A stretch of DNA of 64,000 bases. Origin: Acorus gramineus (taxonomy: Eukaryota > Streptophyta > Magnoliopsida > Acorales > Acoraceae). How positions within the stretch are numbered: the stretch's first letter is position 1; the number at the start of each line of letters is the position of its first letter. Positions 36,321-49,976 of this stretch are shown piece after piece. The notes under the pieces were generated by a model. It did not search any database and was not told the DNA's origin. It saw only the letters and a program-made list of their open reading frames with translations. Location of the stretch: assembly GCA_030737835.1 (NCBI GenBank), contig CM060848.1, forward strand, positions 14,325,254 to 14,389,253, given 5' to 3'. A program made the position numbers and the translations under genes.

Positions 36321-38082
36321 ATAATGATCATGCAAGGCTAAAAATATATTGAATGACTCAATATGCATAATTATGCACATACACAACAACAAAAATGATT
36401 ATACAAATTGTATTTATTTAGATCTCAAAAATCGTACTGAATAATGATTATACAAGGCTAAAACTCAAGATACAGTGGCCATGTATCTGAATTTAAATTA
36501 AATCCAATCTCAAAAATGTATATGATGATTCAAAGATGAATATAAAATCAGAACGATATGTTTTATTCAGATCGAAAAGCCTAAACTGAATGGATCGTCA
36601 TTGTTTGTACCACAATGAGGTCGCAAATAAAAAAAATTTGCTCGAGTAATTATAATCTTCTCCTTCAATCCCCACCAAAATTGAATTCAATATTTGTTTT
36701 CGTTTTCATAGATCAATGTGAATTAAAAAAATATATAAATCTTTTTTTTTTGCATCTAATTTAATTGATTGCTTAAAAAAAAAAGAGAATATCCTAAATC
36801 ATAACCACCTTAAGATTTAAGGAATCAATTATGGAAAAAGCCTCTTCATTTAGATAGGAAGGGTAAAGTGGGTAATTCAATCTTGTCATCTCATAGGATT
36901 TGGGATTGGATCTACCAGTTGGGGCTCAAAAATCATTATTTTACTATTCTAATATTAGATAATTATACTAGTAAAGTGAGTGATTTTTTTATTTGAGTGT
37001 ATCTTTAATTATTATCGTTGGAGCGTAATAATAAAGTTTTTATTGTTTGGTTGTTCATAGATAAATTTTAAATAAAATGTATATAAGATGTGGATAAGAA
37101 TTTATAAAAAGTGAAAAAAAAAATGATTTGACATTTGGGCTCCTGAATTTTTAAGAGGTAATGACAGTTGATATGATATGTGGGATTGTGAGCTCTATTT
37201 ATACTAGTTAAATAGATTGAGTGAAATAGTACAATTACATGAGAAACTTGAAATACAAATATCAGCTTTATTCCATCTATTCTAGCATAGCTATATCAAT
37301 TTATTCCTTCTATCCAAACAACTTTTAGACTTATTCTTCCTCTATTCACTCTTATTCTCCCCTTATTCCACCACCCAAAACGGCACCTCACAGTTCAAAT
37401 ATACGTCCCAAAAGAGCAAAACCCAATGATTGCATTTCTTTGTCAAAAGGACCTGACAACCATGTACATGAGGGTTTTTTTTCACTAATGACAAAACTAA
37501 ACTCACTTCAGACATTGATATACTCATTTTATTTTGCATCTTTATCTGTAATCTAGCTAGAGGTGGTCCACCAACAGCTTATACCATGTTGGTTTATCTA
37601 GATATATATTTCATTTTTAATAATAATATGTACGTTATTAGGTGAATATATATATTAGGCTGAAAGGGGGTCGGATGTATCAGTTTCCATTTGTAATTCT
37701 ATCTATATTTTCCTTGCTCTCATGCAGTTTTGATACGCATACGATATTGTCAACATCGTATAACCATGTTTTATTTCCGTGATCCTGACCTCGATAACCA
37801 AGTGTTAAAAATTGCTACAGCAATCTCTTGCTCTAGTGTTATAACTAGACAAAAATTGTTACAAATTTCTACAAGAACCTCAGAAGATGAAGTAACTAAA
37901 TCATAAGTTTTAGAATCTTATCCCAGCCCAACTCACAAAGTGATGGTCCATCATCACTACCAAGTCAGATTCTCTAGACTTTCTGGAACTTACGTTGATG
38001 TAAAAATGAAAAATTGAACCTCATCTTACAAAGCAAAATGGAACCAATATTAGAACCTTATCTTACATGTACAACCACCACC

Positions 38083-38085
38083 TTT

Positions 38086-38139
<54 letters not shown>
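38083..38139. repeat. Compound (GT)n(GA)n microsatellite
   Basis: About 13 GT dinucleotides run directly into about 14 GA dinucleotides. Likely length-variable between individuals. Confidence 0.95.
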
Positions 38140-38143
<4 letters not shown>

Positions 38144-41100
38144 AGGATCAGAGATCTAGTGCTTGCATGCACAATCACACTTGCATGGACAGCTGCAACT
38201 GGTCCATGCATGTCAACGAATAAGAACAATATAATTGAAATCCAAGTCAAAGAGAGATATCTAAGGATGATATAAAAAGGGAGATAAAGATCCAGAAGGC
38301 AGGCTCAGATTCAACCAGTTGAACAAAAAGTAGAGAACCTAATTCATGTTCTCAAATCTTTGAGATTTCATCAAGTCTTCCCTTACTCATAGGCAACATG
38401 TTGCTTCTTATTCCTTTTTTTGGGGGTCAAAAAGTGGGGAAAGGAAAATGAAAAGGAGGAATAAAGATGGGTAAGTACTACACCCACAACTTGTGCTTCT
38501 GAGATATCATCAGATAACATCATCTTGTTGGGGATCAGTTAATTAAAAGTATATTGGAATAAAAACAGGGGCAGTTTTTGAAAATGACTTCCAAAAAAAA
38601 AAAAAAAAGTAAGCACTTCTGATCTGTGTGTCCTTGAATCAATAAAAAGAAATTAATATAACAACCAAAAGTTATTTAATTAATTCAATGTTCCAAACTG
38701 AGGTGCATTAAATCACAAAAGTGATGGGACACATATAAAAAATTGATAGAATAACATGTCCTGTTTGAGTTACCAAATTAATCAATTTTTCTCTCATCGG
38801 ATAGAATACTCAGTGAGAATGACTACAAATGGGCAATCTGCTGCAGTGACACATTAGGATCATGATCAATTGAAAGTGTGAAAATCCTTGGGGACATAAG
38901 TTAAACTTACATCTTTAGGACACCTAACTCTTTTAAAAATAGTATAGTATATTCGACCAATCAGTTTGTGTTTTTGAAAAACATTAATAATAATAACAAA
39001 GACAGTAAGTAGATATTGTTTAAATTTATTCCTTGAAAAAAATTCACAAAACAAACCTCAAGCTCAGTCTCAATCTTATGATTCTTATTTATAAATATCA
39101 CAATCATAAAAAAGGGGTAATTTATTTATAAATTTTTTTATAAATTATTAAGGAATGCAAATAAATAAAACAATCGATTATATAATTAAACACATAATAG
39201 TAGTAATTTTTCTAAATTAATTGAATATTATGAATTCCCCTAAAAAAAAGAGGAGGAGGTGTGTAAAAAAAAAAAGGAGGCTATTTATTTTAAAAGGGAT
39301 ATAAATAGTAATTTAATTAATTTGTAAATGATATAATAGTGATTTAATTTAGAATTTCTGGTAGAATTTGAGATTACCACCACAAATGGTAGGAATCTGA
39401 TTCCACCTTATTTTTTCACATGCATGAATTTTAATTCTAGGAAAACCCACAATTACCATCAAGATTAGCACTAACCAAACATTGAATTTTACATAATTTC
39501 TTGATAATCTCACATGGAATCAAATTCCATCTCAGATTGACACGAACCAAACAGGACCTTATCTAAATTTAAATCACTGAATTCAATCCATTATCCTTTT
39601 AAAGATGTAAATTAAACTTCCTTGCTTTCTTCAAATTAAAGATAGACATAAAGTGGACCATTTGTAATCCTCTCCCATGTCCTTTCATAAGTTATTTTAT
39701 TTTGAATCATTGTAATTTCATCATCAAGTTATAAATGGGCTATCTTTCATTGTCAAAAAAAGGAAAGATCCACCCTCTTATGAAAGGTGACTATAAAATA
39801 AAATTTAGCCTTTTATCATGACATTAAACATGGTAGCCACCCCTCTAGATATGTCATGGCCAAAAGTACTAATTTTAAATTTGGATAAATTGATTAATGC
39901 GCATAGCTTGGACAAGAGGTTTTTTTAGATGGTTCATGTCAATATCTAATTATAGTTGGTAATTGATCTAACTTAAATCATACCATAAAGTTGGTATACC
40001 CCAAAAAAAAACAAAAAATCATGCCATGAAGTGAGATTATGAGAAACTATATATAAAGCAAATTATAAGTGGATCAGATTCACGTTGTATGATCGATAAT
40101 GAAACACGTTGTTAACACATTCTCTTTGTTAGGCCCCTATTGCTCAATATTGCTTTATGATCCACCAACTACAGAGTTTGATTAAGATATCCATCAAAAA
40201 AATATCTTTTGTTCCCAAACCAAACAATAATGATTAAGATCATATTGTTTAGATATAAAATTAGTTTCATTTGGTTGTAATAAAATTCAGATTAAATTGT
40301 ATAAGATGGATCCAATGTTCCCACAGCCACTCTGTAGGACCCCTCCTGAGTTCGGGACCTATGGGATGCAGATGTAAAAAATTGAATAAGATTTGTATTT
40401 AATTCATTCAAACATATGACATGTATTTAAAAAAAAATAAAAATTTACAAAATAAATCTAACAGTGTCTGGGTTTAGAGGTGATGATTTTTACCCATATT
40501 TTGCATCAATCTATTTATAATTAATTTTATATTTTACCTCATTATTTTCATTCCTTAATTTCTTAAACTAGTTTGTCGATTACATATATTAATGTACAAA
40601 ATTGATCACGTTAGCTGCGTTACGGTATCATTGTGGTTTGTCTATATATGTAGCAAAGATTTGACTATGAAACTTTATAATACAAATGGGAATTAAGTAA
40701 ATAAAAAACCAAAATATATGGCACATCAAAATAAAAGATTATCTATCCCTCTTTAGAAACGGCGCCAAAAACAAATGAAATGATCGAATGTGAGTTCAGC
40801 GGTACATGATCACATAATATCATGAATAAAGAACAATATCTTTGTTTTATTTATTTATTTATTTGTATGATTTGAAAAGTTTAATCTGAAATGACTTCAA
40901 CGACTGATCTTTCTTCTGTTTCTTGTATGAATGTATAAATGTTGACATTTGCTTTTGAAATGGTCGTTTCGTGACACCTTACGTTACATTTATTGGGCAC
41001 ATATTGTTTGTTCTCATATGTCGTTATAAGTAGAGATTGTCAAATCTGTGAATATTTTTTGTGCAGGGATACTAATTAGACCAGCTAAATTATCAAGTAT

Positions 41101-42109
41101 TTATTTGTCAATTGGGAGTGAAATGAAATGTCTAAGAAACAAGAATAATAATATTCTGCTGTATTTTTGGAATTCACAGTAGAGTTAACCATGGCAATTC
41201 AACTCTGTATCTGTATTAGCATAAGTGATCATTGGCCTTTTGACTAGTCTGTATTTCTCAACGCCCTGATCAAAAATAAGTATTTCTTTATTCAACATTG
41301 ATTAATATGTAAATTGAACTTATATCTTCACTTGTATCTTCACTTTGGCCTAGTTTTATAAGGAGATAAGGTATGCGATAAGGGATAATTGTAGGAATAA
41401 GGGAGAGGAATGACAACTTATCCATTTATATAAAAAAATAATCAGAATAAAAGATATGCAGTTATCTCAATTTTAAAATAAAAATAGAAATTTCTTGTTC
41501 AATCTAAATGTTGGAATAACATTTCTTTCCTTTTTTGTCACAATTTTAACAAAAATGGATATGAACAAAATTAATAAAAAAATTTATCTCCTAAAATTAA
41601 AATAATTTACCATCAAAACATTAATCTCTTGTGAAAAATGTAAGTTTAACTTATGTCTTTTACAGTATGACCTTTTACTAGCTCATTATTTAGCATAGTC
41701 GTGTCAACAATTGATCTAGTTGAAGGTTAGAGTTGCCAAATGCACAAGACTAAATGCTAATCAATTTTGGACTAGAATAAAAAACACAAATTACCCTACA
41801 AAAAGTTCAACATGTTTACAATTTTTGGATCACGTTGATAGGTCTCAATTAATGTTGTGCGAAAAGCGGATGAACCAGAGTACTTAGTACATGTATGTTC
41901 TCTACATTTTTTGACCAATTATCTACATTGCTTGTGTTTGATTAATTTATCACAAAAAAAATATATATTGACAATAAACTCTTTAACACGTGTATTGGAT
42001 GAATGATAGTTGTCTATTGAAAAAAAATGCTTATATTTGTATAGGGGAGGCAACAAGGAGGAAGGGCTTCACCTAGGACAAATTAAGTTCTCTCTCTTCA
42101 TTTTTTTAG

Positions 42110-42620
42110 GAAATTAATTAGAGGTCCATATGCGGTCACCCATCTATTATTATTAGATCTCTAAAAATTTTTAAATTTTTTTTTAGGTTCCTAAAACAGT
42201 GAAAATTTATTTTTAAGTCCCTCCAACCATATAACCATATATTGTTCAAAAATATCCCCTGCTCAATTATTTTAATACACTATTAGCACTTCCAAGTATA
42301 TTGTTATTTGTTAAGTATCCCCAGTGTATTGTTAACCTTTGTATAAAATGCTCCCAATAGTTCAACCCAATTATTTCAATACATTGTAAACACTTTTCAG
42401 TATATTGTTAAATATTTTTAGTACGCTGTTAATACTCTCCAATACATTATTAACTTTCGTACAATTAAACAATGGTACTTTTATTATTTTTAAATAATAT
42501 CTAGCTGAAGATACTTAAAGATAATTTTTTAATGTCTAAATAAACTTAAAAAATTTTAAATGTTTGAAGTACCTAAAAAAAAATAATAAAAGAATGGTCA
42601 CATGACCGAATTAATTTCTC
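42110..42620. mobile_element. Possible small inverted-repeat element upstream of CXE
   Basis: The left side has GGTCACCCATCTATTATTATTAG and TTTTTTTTAGGTTCCT; the right side read in reverse has GGTCATGTGACCATTC, TTTATTATTTTTTTTAGG and TACTTC. The ends lie next to AATTAATT on both sides. The matches are interrupted and AT-rich, so this is tentative. Confidence 0.35.
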
Positions 42621-42973
42621 TTTTTGTTTGACCGATCAAAAAAAAGGCAAAGGAGGGAAAAAAAAACACAAATCCAAACAAAGAAGCGTGTAGAAATATT
42701 CCAAACAAAAATCCACCGTCCAAAGTGTGACATGTCTAGTAAATCCACCATCAAAATTTTTCACCACCGGAAAAAAAAAAAAATTAAAAAAGAGAGAAGC
42801 CTCTACCGACCAGCCAAGGACAGTTGTCTGTTTCACAGTTATTTTCACGGACAGAAAAATTTTCAAAAGGCCCCCCTAGGACGTGTGGTCGAATCTTGGA
42901 CGTCCACTTGTCAATCTCTCAACACAAAACCAATCAAATCAGATCAAATATATAAACCCAATCAAATAAAAAA

Positions 42974-42980
42974 TATATAA
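42974..42980 (+). promoter_or_regulatory. Probable TATA box of the CXE gene
   Basis: TATATAA lies 92 bp upstream of the start codon, which would put transcription start near 43005 with a ~60-nt leader. A second TATATAAA lies at about 42949. Confidence 0.5.
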
Positions 42981-43065
42981 ACACCACACGCGAAGACCAA
43001 TATATAGAGTTTCCATCACAGCAAAACCTTCTGCAACTCTTCGTTGATCACTAAGAAGAAGAAAA

Positions 43066-44331
43066 ATGGGAGCCATATCACTCCCCGATCAAAGACTCAA
43101 AAACCACAACCACCACCAAATCACTGAAGAAATCGAAGGCCTCATACGCGTCTACGCCGACGGCCACGTCGACCGCATGCCCGTCATGCCCCACGTCCCC
43201 TGCATGGCCACCAAAGCCGACGTCGTCGTGCATTGCCGAGACGCGCCCATCGACAACCGAACACGCGTTTGGGCCCGCGTTTACGCTCCTCCGGCCGACC
43301 GCAGCGAGCAGAAGCCCCTCCCGCTCCTCGTCTACTTCCACGGCGGCGGCTTCTGCGTCGGCTCCGCGTCGTGGGCCTGCTACCACGAGTTCCTCGCGAG
43401 GCTATCGTCCGTCGCCGGTTGCGTCGTCGTGTCGGTGAACTACCGCCTCGCCCCCGAGCACCGCCTCCCCGCCGCGTTCGATGATGGGGTCACCGCGCTC
43501 AAGTGGGTGAGGCCATAGATATGTATACCTACCATCAATTGAACATATATACTTCTGTTTATCAAACTGTGTATTATTTTCAAACGTTTTCAGGATCCAC
43601 GTATCCGTTGATTCATTGATTTTCTCGTTTTTCGTGATTCAAAAGCCATACATATCTTTCGATTGAACATACTTCTGTTAATCAAACTGTCCGTTATGTA
43701 CATTTTCAGAATTTGGGTATCCTAATTGCCGCCGCTGCATCACACCCAATGAGATCATACAATTTTATGACTGCAGGTGAGGCAGGGCGGGTCAAGCAAC
43801 GAGAGCTGGTGGAGGAGCCGGTGCGATTTCACGAGGGTGTTTGTGGGCGGGGACAGCGCGGGCGCGTGCGTGGCATACAACGCGCACGCGAGGCACGGCG
43901 CCGTGCCGTGCCTCAAGGGGTTGGTCCTGATACAGCCCTTCTTCGGAGGGGAGGCGCGCACCCCCTCGGAGAAGTGCTACGCGCACCAGCCCATGTCCGC
44001 GCTCAAGCTCTCCGCGTCCGATGCGTACTGGCGGCTCGCGCTCCCGGCGGGGGCGAGCCGGGATCACCCGTGGTGCAACCCCTTGGCGAAGGCGGCTGCG
44101 GTGGTCTCGGTGAGGGTGCCGGCGGTGTTCGTTGGGGTGGCGGAGATTGATGTGTTGAGGGACCGGAACGTGGAGTTCTGCAACGCGATGAGGCGGGCCG
44201 GGGTGGCAGTAACACAGGTTGTGAGCGCGGGCGTTGGGCACGCGTTTCAGGTCTTGCACAACTCCCAGCTATCCGAGCTTAGGACACATGAGTTGGTGCT
44301 GCATGTCAAGGATTTCATCATGAATAGATAA
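43066..44331 (+). CDS. CXE: Plant carboxylesterase (CXE, alpha/beta hydrolase)
   Basis: This is a class of serine hydrolases that cleave small carboxyl esters and include the fold of the gibberellin receptor GID1. Two exons, 43066-43506 and 43777-44331, join in phase 0 (ALKW|VRQGG) to give 331 residues. The oxyanion-hole motif HGGG is at 92-95, the nucleophile elbow GDSAG at 172-176 (Ser174), and the likely acid and base are Asp272 (VAEIDVLRDR) and His302 (GVGHAF). The full triad argues for an active enzyme and against GID1, which lacks the histidine. The text GSASWACYHEFLARLSS...NYRLAPEHRLPAAFDDG is closest in memory to the CXE6/CXE17-like group. Coding sequence is strikingly GC-rich against AT-rich surroundings. 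The true substrate is unknown. Confidence 0.94.
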
Positions 44332-45035
44332 ATTGGCTTGGGTTGTGATTTTTATGTTGTTATATATGCATAAACAATAGGTTTAACCTTGACAAAACAT
44401 GTTTGTTTTGCGTCAGTAAATTATAATAGTTATGTTCTGATAAGCTGGAGTATCATTTATTTTTGTTTGTCTTATAATTCACAAACATAGAATACTAGAT
44501 TGTTTAAAACAAAGTATCAAAAGAATGGTTGTTAGAACCAATTGGTTGTTGAGTCTTCCAAGGATCTTGATGGGTTAACTGTTTGTGTTTTGAGTGGATG
44601 TGCTTGATTCAATCATTGTATCTTAAAAAAAAAAAAAAAAATTTGGGGACTGAGAGTTTTGGCTTTATTAGCTTTGGAAGGAAACACTGGGGGACCCAAG
44701 ATGTTCATTATGAGACCAAAGTATCCGATCATTTTGTCATCCCACCAATAATTGAAATGAAGGCATGAGTGCCCAAAAGGAAAACTACAAAGGTGGAATG
44801 GATTAATGTGTTACTGTTATGGTCTTCTTCCTCCTGGACAAAAAAATAAACATAATAAAAATAAAATTTGACATGAGTGATGGTGCACTAGCTTCCAAGA
44901 GGCCGGACTGATTTTTTATTTGGTAAAATTTTTATTTAATCAATTATACAGGGATTTATTTGAAGAGAAATTTAAGTAACAGTGTAACACCCTGTTGAGG
45001 AATATGTTTTGGGATAATGTTGAGAGTTGTACATA
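44332..45035. other. CXE downstream region
   Basis: No gene seen. AT-rich, with an A tract at about 44624-44640. The stretch just before the LINE contains the left copy of its target duplication. Confidence 0.6.
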
Positions 45036-47262
45036 TTTTGGGATAGTCTTTTTTTTTTTTTTTTTTTGAGAATTGATAGTTTATTTATAACTACCAAAGC
45101 TTACAAATGAGCTGAAAGGGGGGGAGAATGGACTAAGCAAAACAAAGTTAAAGAAAGCATGGCAGGAGATCAACAAGTCCAACGTTTACACGAGGTGTGC
45201 AAAGCTCACTACACCCCCAGCCACGTCCCATTACGCATGGCTCATGTTTCAACTTGGATCCGTCCCCCCGAGATGCCAATTGCCTTCGCCCCTACCAAGA
45301 ATCATCCCCAGTCCTTCAATGAGAATATAGCATCCTCCCATGCGTTTTCCTCATAAAAGCGTTGGTTTTTGAAGATCAGACAATTGCGAGCCTGCCAAAT
45401 GACCCAAAGACCCGCCAGGATGACGATGCGTCGAAATTTGCCCTTGATGGAAGTCTCACAATGGCTGAGCCTTTCTGACATAGCCTCCCAAACCTCATCA
45501 AGATTCTGAAATTGACAAAGGAACCCTGCGGATGCCTCGAGCCTCTCCCAAAATCTGGCCACAATATGGCATGACATTAACACGTGCTCAATGGACTCCG
45601 GCTGTACCCCACAAAGGACACACGTTGTTGACTCTGAAGGTCGCCACTTCGCTCGGTATAAATATATCAACAGCTTGCCTTAAAGTACTAGCCAAAGGAA
45701 GATCTTGATTTTTCATGGGAGCTTTCATTGCCAAAGAACCGGCAATTTGTCTGCCAGCGAAGAATTCCCCACCTGAGACCTCTGTCGCCATGCATAGCCC
45801 TATTTCACGCTATATTACTGCGACGGAGGATCTCCCCACCATCAGACATCTCTACAATCCCTGGCCGGCCCGACCCTGGGTAGTGTGTGAAGCAAAGTGG
45901 CCAGCTCGGCAATCTGAGCTTCGGACGTCAGTCTTTTCAGGTGAATGTTCCAGTCCCTGCTATTTCCCGTCGCTTCCCAGGTATCTTGGACCGAAGCCAT
46001 CCTGTTATCCACCGTACAGAAGAGACTCGGTAAGCACAGGCAAAATGGGGACTCCCCACACCATCTATCCATCCAAAATCGAATGCTTGCCCTGTTCCCG
46101 AGCTTCCAACAGAACTCGGCTTCAAACTCCCCAGCTAGACCGAGCCACCCCTTGCACATGAATGACATTGTGGAGATGGTCCTTGGGAACACTGATGTCG
46201 TCGTCCCACCTCCATATCTCTCATGCATCACCCTCCCCCAAAGCGAGGACTCTTCTGAGCATCACTTCCATAACCATTTGGCGAGAAGTGCCTCGTTCAT
46301 CGAACGCAAGTCAAGGATGCACAGCCCTCCCTTCTCTCTTGGTTGACACATTTGTTCCCACTTCACCAGATAGGGGCTTTGAGAATCCCTCTTCGCTCCC
46401 TTCCAGAAGAAACGACACCTGATCGATTTGATCTTCTTGATGACCCCCCGAGGAACAATGAATGTTGATAGGTAGAAGAGGGGAAGGTTGGATAGGACCC
46501 CGCGCAACAGAGTGAATCTTCCCCCCGCGCCGAGAGTGCGATTTTGCCACCCTTCTAATCGTCTTTGAACCCGCTCCACTAGAGGATCTCAATCTTTGGA
46601 GAGCATTCTGTGTTGCACTAGTGGGAGACCGAGATACTTAGACGGGAGAGATTGTAATTGGCATCCAAGGATGTTCGCCAGATCCCCAGCCAGTCTGGAC
46701 CCAACATTAACAGTGAAAAGTGTGCTTTTTGACCAGTTTATGTGTAGACCCGAAACCAGTGCATAACAATGGAGGATAAATCGAATTCCAGTCAGCACTT
46801 CTATAGTAGGAGTTGCGAACACCATGGTGTCATCCGCATATTGTAGGTGAGTAATGAGCGAACCCCCCCTTGTGCACGGCAGTCCTTCAATCCATCCGTT
46901 CGTAGCTGCCTTCCCACACATCCTGCTAAAGGCATTTGCCACCAAGGAAAAGAGTAAGGGAGATAAAGGGTCCCCCTGCCTCAGTCCTTTACACATGGGG
47001 AAATACCCGTGTGGAACACCATTAATCGACACGGATGCCCGCACCGTAGTAATACAATTCTTCAACATCTTTATCCACATTGGCGAGAATCCATGCAACT
47101 CCAACACCTGAAATAAAAATTTCCAATGCACCCAGTCATACGCCTTGGAGAAATCCAGCTTCAGAACGGCACCACTACGTTTGTCTTTATGGAGCCCAGA
47201 AATGATATCTTGTGATATGGCGTATCCCTCTTGATGTGGCGTATCCCTTTTGGGATAGTCTT
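45036..47262. repeat. 15-bp target site duplication around the LINE
   Basis: TTTTGGGATAGTCTT at 45036-45050 and again at 47248-47262. At the 5' junction the element also shows a short direct repeat GTGGCGTATCCC / ATGGCGTATCCC (about 47217-47246), probably made during 5' joining. Confidence 0.88.
45051..47247 (-). mobile_element. 5'-truncated L1 LINE with poly-A tail and target duplication
   Basis: On the minus strand it reads from the reverse-transcriptase core (LHGFSPMWIKMLKNCITTVRASVSINGVP, CKGLRQGDPLSPLLF, LQYADDTMVFATP, about 47131-46589), through EGWQNRTLGAGGRFTLLRGVLSNLP (46579-46262), to the zf-RVT domain (CVLCGVQPESIEHVLMSCHIVARFWERLE, about 45640-45520) and a long C-terminus, ending in a poly-A tail seen as T's at 45051-45068. 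The 15-bp word TTTTGGGATAGTCTT flanks it at 45036-45050 and 47248-47262. It lacks the endonuclease and the first reverse-transcriptase motifs. A few frame breaks remain, so it is dead on arrival but less decayed than the LINEs at the left edge. Confidence 0.93.
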
Positions 47263-49976
47263 ACAAGGGTCTTTTTCTATTTCAACAAGTTTACAAGGAA
47301 TTATTTCATTTTTTTTTTTTTTGTTAGTTGTCATTCCTAGATGATTGATTTATACAAAGGTTTCTATAACCAAAACCCGATTGACATACTCACCAATCGA
47401 ACTCATGAAGTGTTGGATCCGCATCAGAAAGCTAAGGCTTCCTGTGTGACTCAAGTTGTGCAAGCTAATTCTGGAAATGGGGCTGTACGTAACATTATCC
47501 ATTTTTCAATGATATCTACATCCTTCATATGATTTCTGATCACTCCAACTAGTATCCATGTTTAGACACACTGAGCTTATTTGAATATTTTGGTTGACAA
47601 GTGCACTGCAAAATACACATGTAGACCAAATTGTCATGTTGAAATTTTTCAATAGGTGGGATCTTTTAGTAGAACTCCAACACTCCAATCAGTCAATACT
47701 CCAATCAGTCAAGCCATTAGAAAACTACAATATGTAAATGAAATTGCTTCTTTCCAACCAATAAAATCTTTGAAAAATGTTGGACTCAGTCATTTTTACG
47801 AACCAAAACTCATATTACACGTGTTTTCATTTTTTTTAAATAATTTACCTAATGTGATACATGCTTTAATAAAAAATGTATATCAATTCATTTTGAATTG
47901 AATGAACCAATTTTTAATAAGTGTAAGAAAAAATTTAACAAGGTATATACATCATCTAACAAGGTATATGTTTCACTGAATTTTTAACAAGAGTATATAA
48001 AACTATATTTTAGAATGTAAGAAAACTGAGTGTAACAGCACCAAGGATCTTTCCATCATCTGGCCTTTTTTTTTTTTTTTGCTTGTGGCAAGTCCCTCTA
48101 AAGTGAGGGTTATTATATAGTATTTTGCCTTATAAGGCCACTATTAAATATTGGTCTATTATTTTATACATACATTACAACATGATGTAATGCATTTTAT
48201 ATGGCGCCGAAGAACACCATGCAATCGTACAATTTATGAAACAGTGATAGCTTTGACTTTCACGTTTTGATTTTTTAAATCACACACACACACACACAAC
48301 CAACTAATAATATGAATCCATTTATAAAAAAATGTATAATATTTCTAATGAGATAGGCATCTCATCCTAGTAACATATGAACCACTGTCAGTGGCAGAGC
48401 CAAAAATTTATCCTAGTGGGGGTGAATTTAATTGTTACTTGGATGGATTTGATTCAGGAGTTACAACAGGTAATGAATTTCTCAATGTCTGGTGATGTTT
48501 TCCCCAGCTGAATTAAATATTACACCATTACAAAGCATGGTCAATCAGGAGGAGCACACATTTAATTTTTCTGAATTGATAAACTCCTCTGATGGTGGAC
48601 TTATATCTGCTTAATTATGATAATCACTATGATTTTTAAACTAGTCACTCAAATTTGGGTAATGGAAACCATTCATTACAGAAAAGAAATTCATGCATCT
48701 TTGGTGTCATGAAGATATTCATTGCAGGCTTTTAAAAGTACAAACAAACAGAGAGACCATATCTCAGTCAGCATGGTAAGTCATTGCTTGTCTGATTAAT
48801 TGAAGTAGTGGCATTTTGATCCATGCAATAACATTCTGAATAAAAATGGATATCATTCGTTCATTTTTACTTTTAAATGGTTTCAAATAGGTGGAGCTGC
48901 AACTTGGTGTAACAGATCCTAATGAAGTGCATGCTGGAATACCAAGATCTAAATGATGGGAGAAAATTTTTTTGCATACCAAAGACAGCATCAGCTGTGA
49001 CATATTCACTACCCCTTCCCCTGTTTAGTTCTCGTCATACATAGCGCATGATGGATTAGCCTTGATAAGGCCGATATCCAAAAATGTTATTGTTTTGTCG
49101 GTATAAAATATGACAGCTTTTCTCTGATTGAGTTAATATAAGCCTCGTAATAATTCCAAGAGAGAAGAAGAAGAAGAAGGAACAACTGGTTTCTGTTCTT
49201 CCTACTCACTTTGGGACTGCTCCATGGTTCTTCGACGAACTCAAGTTTTACATGATCCATTATATGCCTCAAGAAAATGAAACATTTCATACTACTCATT
49301 CACCAGGAATGGTGGGAATTCTATATATAACTGAACACAACAATATGTTATGCTTCCCTAATTTCCTTTGAAATATCGCCTACTCTGCAAACCAAGTGAA
49401 GGAAACCTCACACAATAATATGGAGCTCAATAAGTTGAAAATCAAAGATTGGTTGAAAAGATTGCTGCTCCTAAGTCATAATGCCTCCTAATTTATCATC
49501 ATTTCTTTGGATTCATTCAATTACAAAACCCAAAAGCTTATGCCTCATAGAGGCTGAGCATCTCAAAGAAAGCCTCAGCTTTCTCTAACATTATATACCT
49601 GTTTCATCTGCAACAATGAATAATTTCAACAAATAACAATGCAAAAAAAGAAGATAAAGAAGGAATCATTGATAAATATGAGCACACTGATTGCGTCCAA
49701 TGCAATTTTAGTGAAAAAAAAAAATAGTGTTTTTTTTTTTTTTTTGAAGAAAAAAAACAGGATTCATTGCAAGCATATCAGGATGATCAACAACAATGTT
49801 TACGAAATCCACAAAGCATCACCTATTGAAGACAAAGATAATATTGTGTTGCTTTTATTACGACAACGACAAGAACAATAACATCATAAATTATCATAAC
49901 AACAAAGGCCACACTACACAAGTGAAATTGTTTTAGACAAAAGAAGGTAAGATCCAAGAACCTGAAGTTGAAATGC
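47263..49976. other. Intergenic stretch, no gene recognised
   Basis: AT-rich. Contains a possible third member of the TGTTA...TAACA element family (about 47775-48036), a CA run near 48280 and a diverged repeat-like phrase near 48390-48450 (GGCAGAGCCAAAAATTTATCC). No coding chain could be built. Confidence 0.5.

Larger units (their letters stand above)
34344..43065. other. 8.7-kb gene-poor region
   Basis: No gene recognised on either strand. Contents that can be supported are a CT run next to CLPS1, a long inverted-repeat element (34473-34887), three ~235-bp tandem units (35610-36320), a GT/GA microsatellite (38083-38139), probable ends of small DNA elements near 37020-37390 and 39360-39558 (ending ACCAAACAGGACC), a possible inverted-repeat element at 42110-42620, and the CXE promoter. 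The rest is AT-rich and featureless to me. Confidence 0.6.

Noticed and set aside
42624-42980. 118-residue Lys-rich frame upstream of CXE
   Set aside because: Low-complexity A-rich sequence overlapping the CXE promoter; no family recognised.
43233-43484. Other-frame and antisense reading frames over the CXE exons
   Set aside because: They follow from the GC-rich code; the CXE frame has the catalytic motifs and the family length.
43066-44331. CXE gene as a gibberellin receptor (GID1)
   Set aside because: The full Ser-Asp-His triad is present, whereas GID1 lacks the histidine; the N-terminus also does not look like the GID1 lid.
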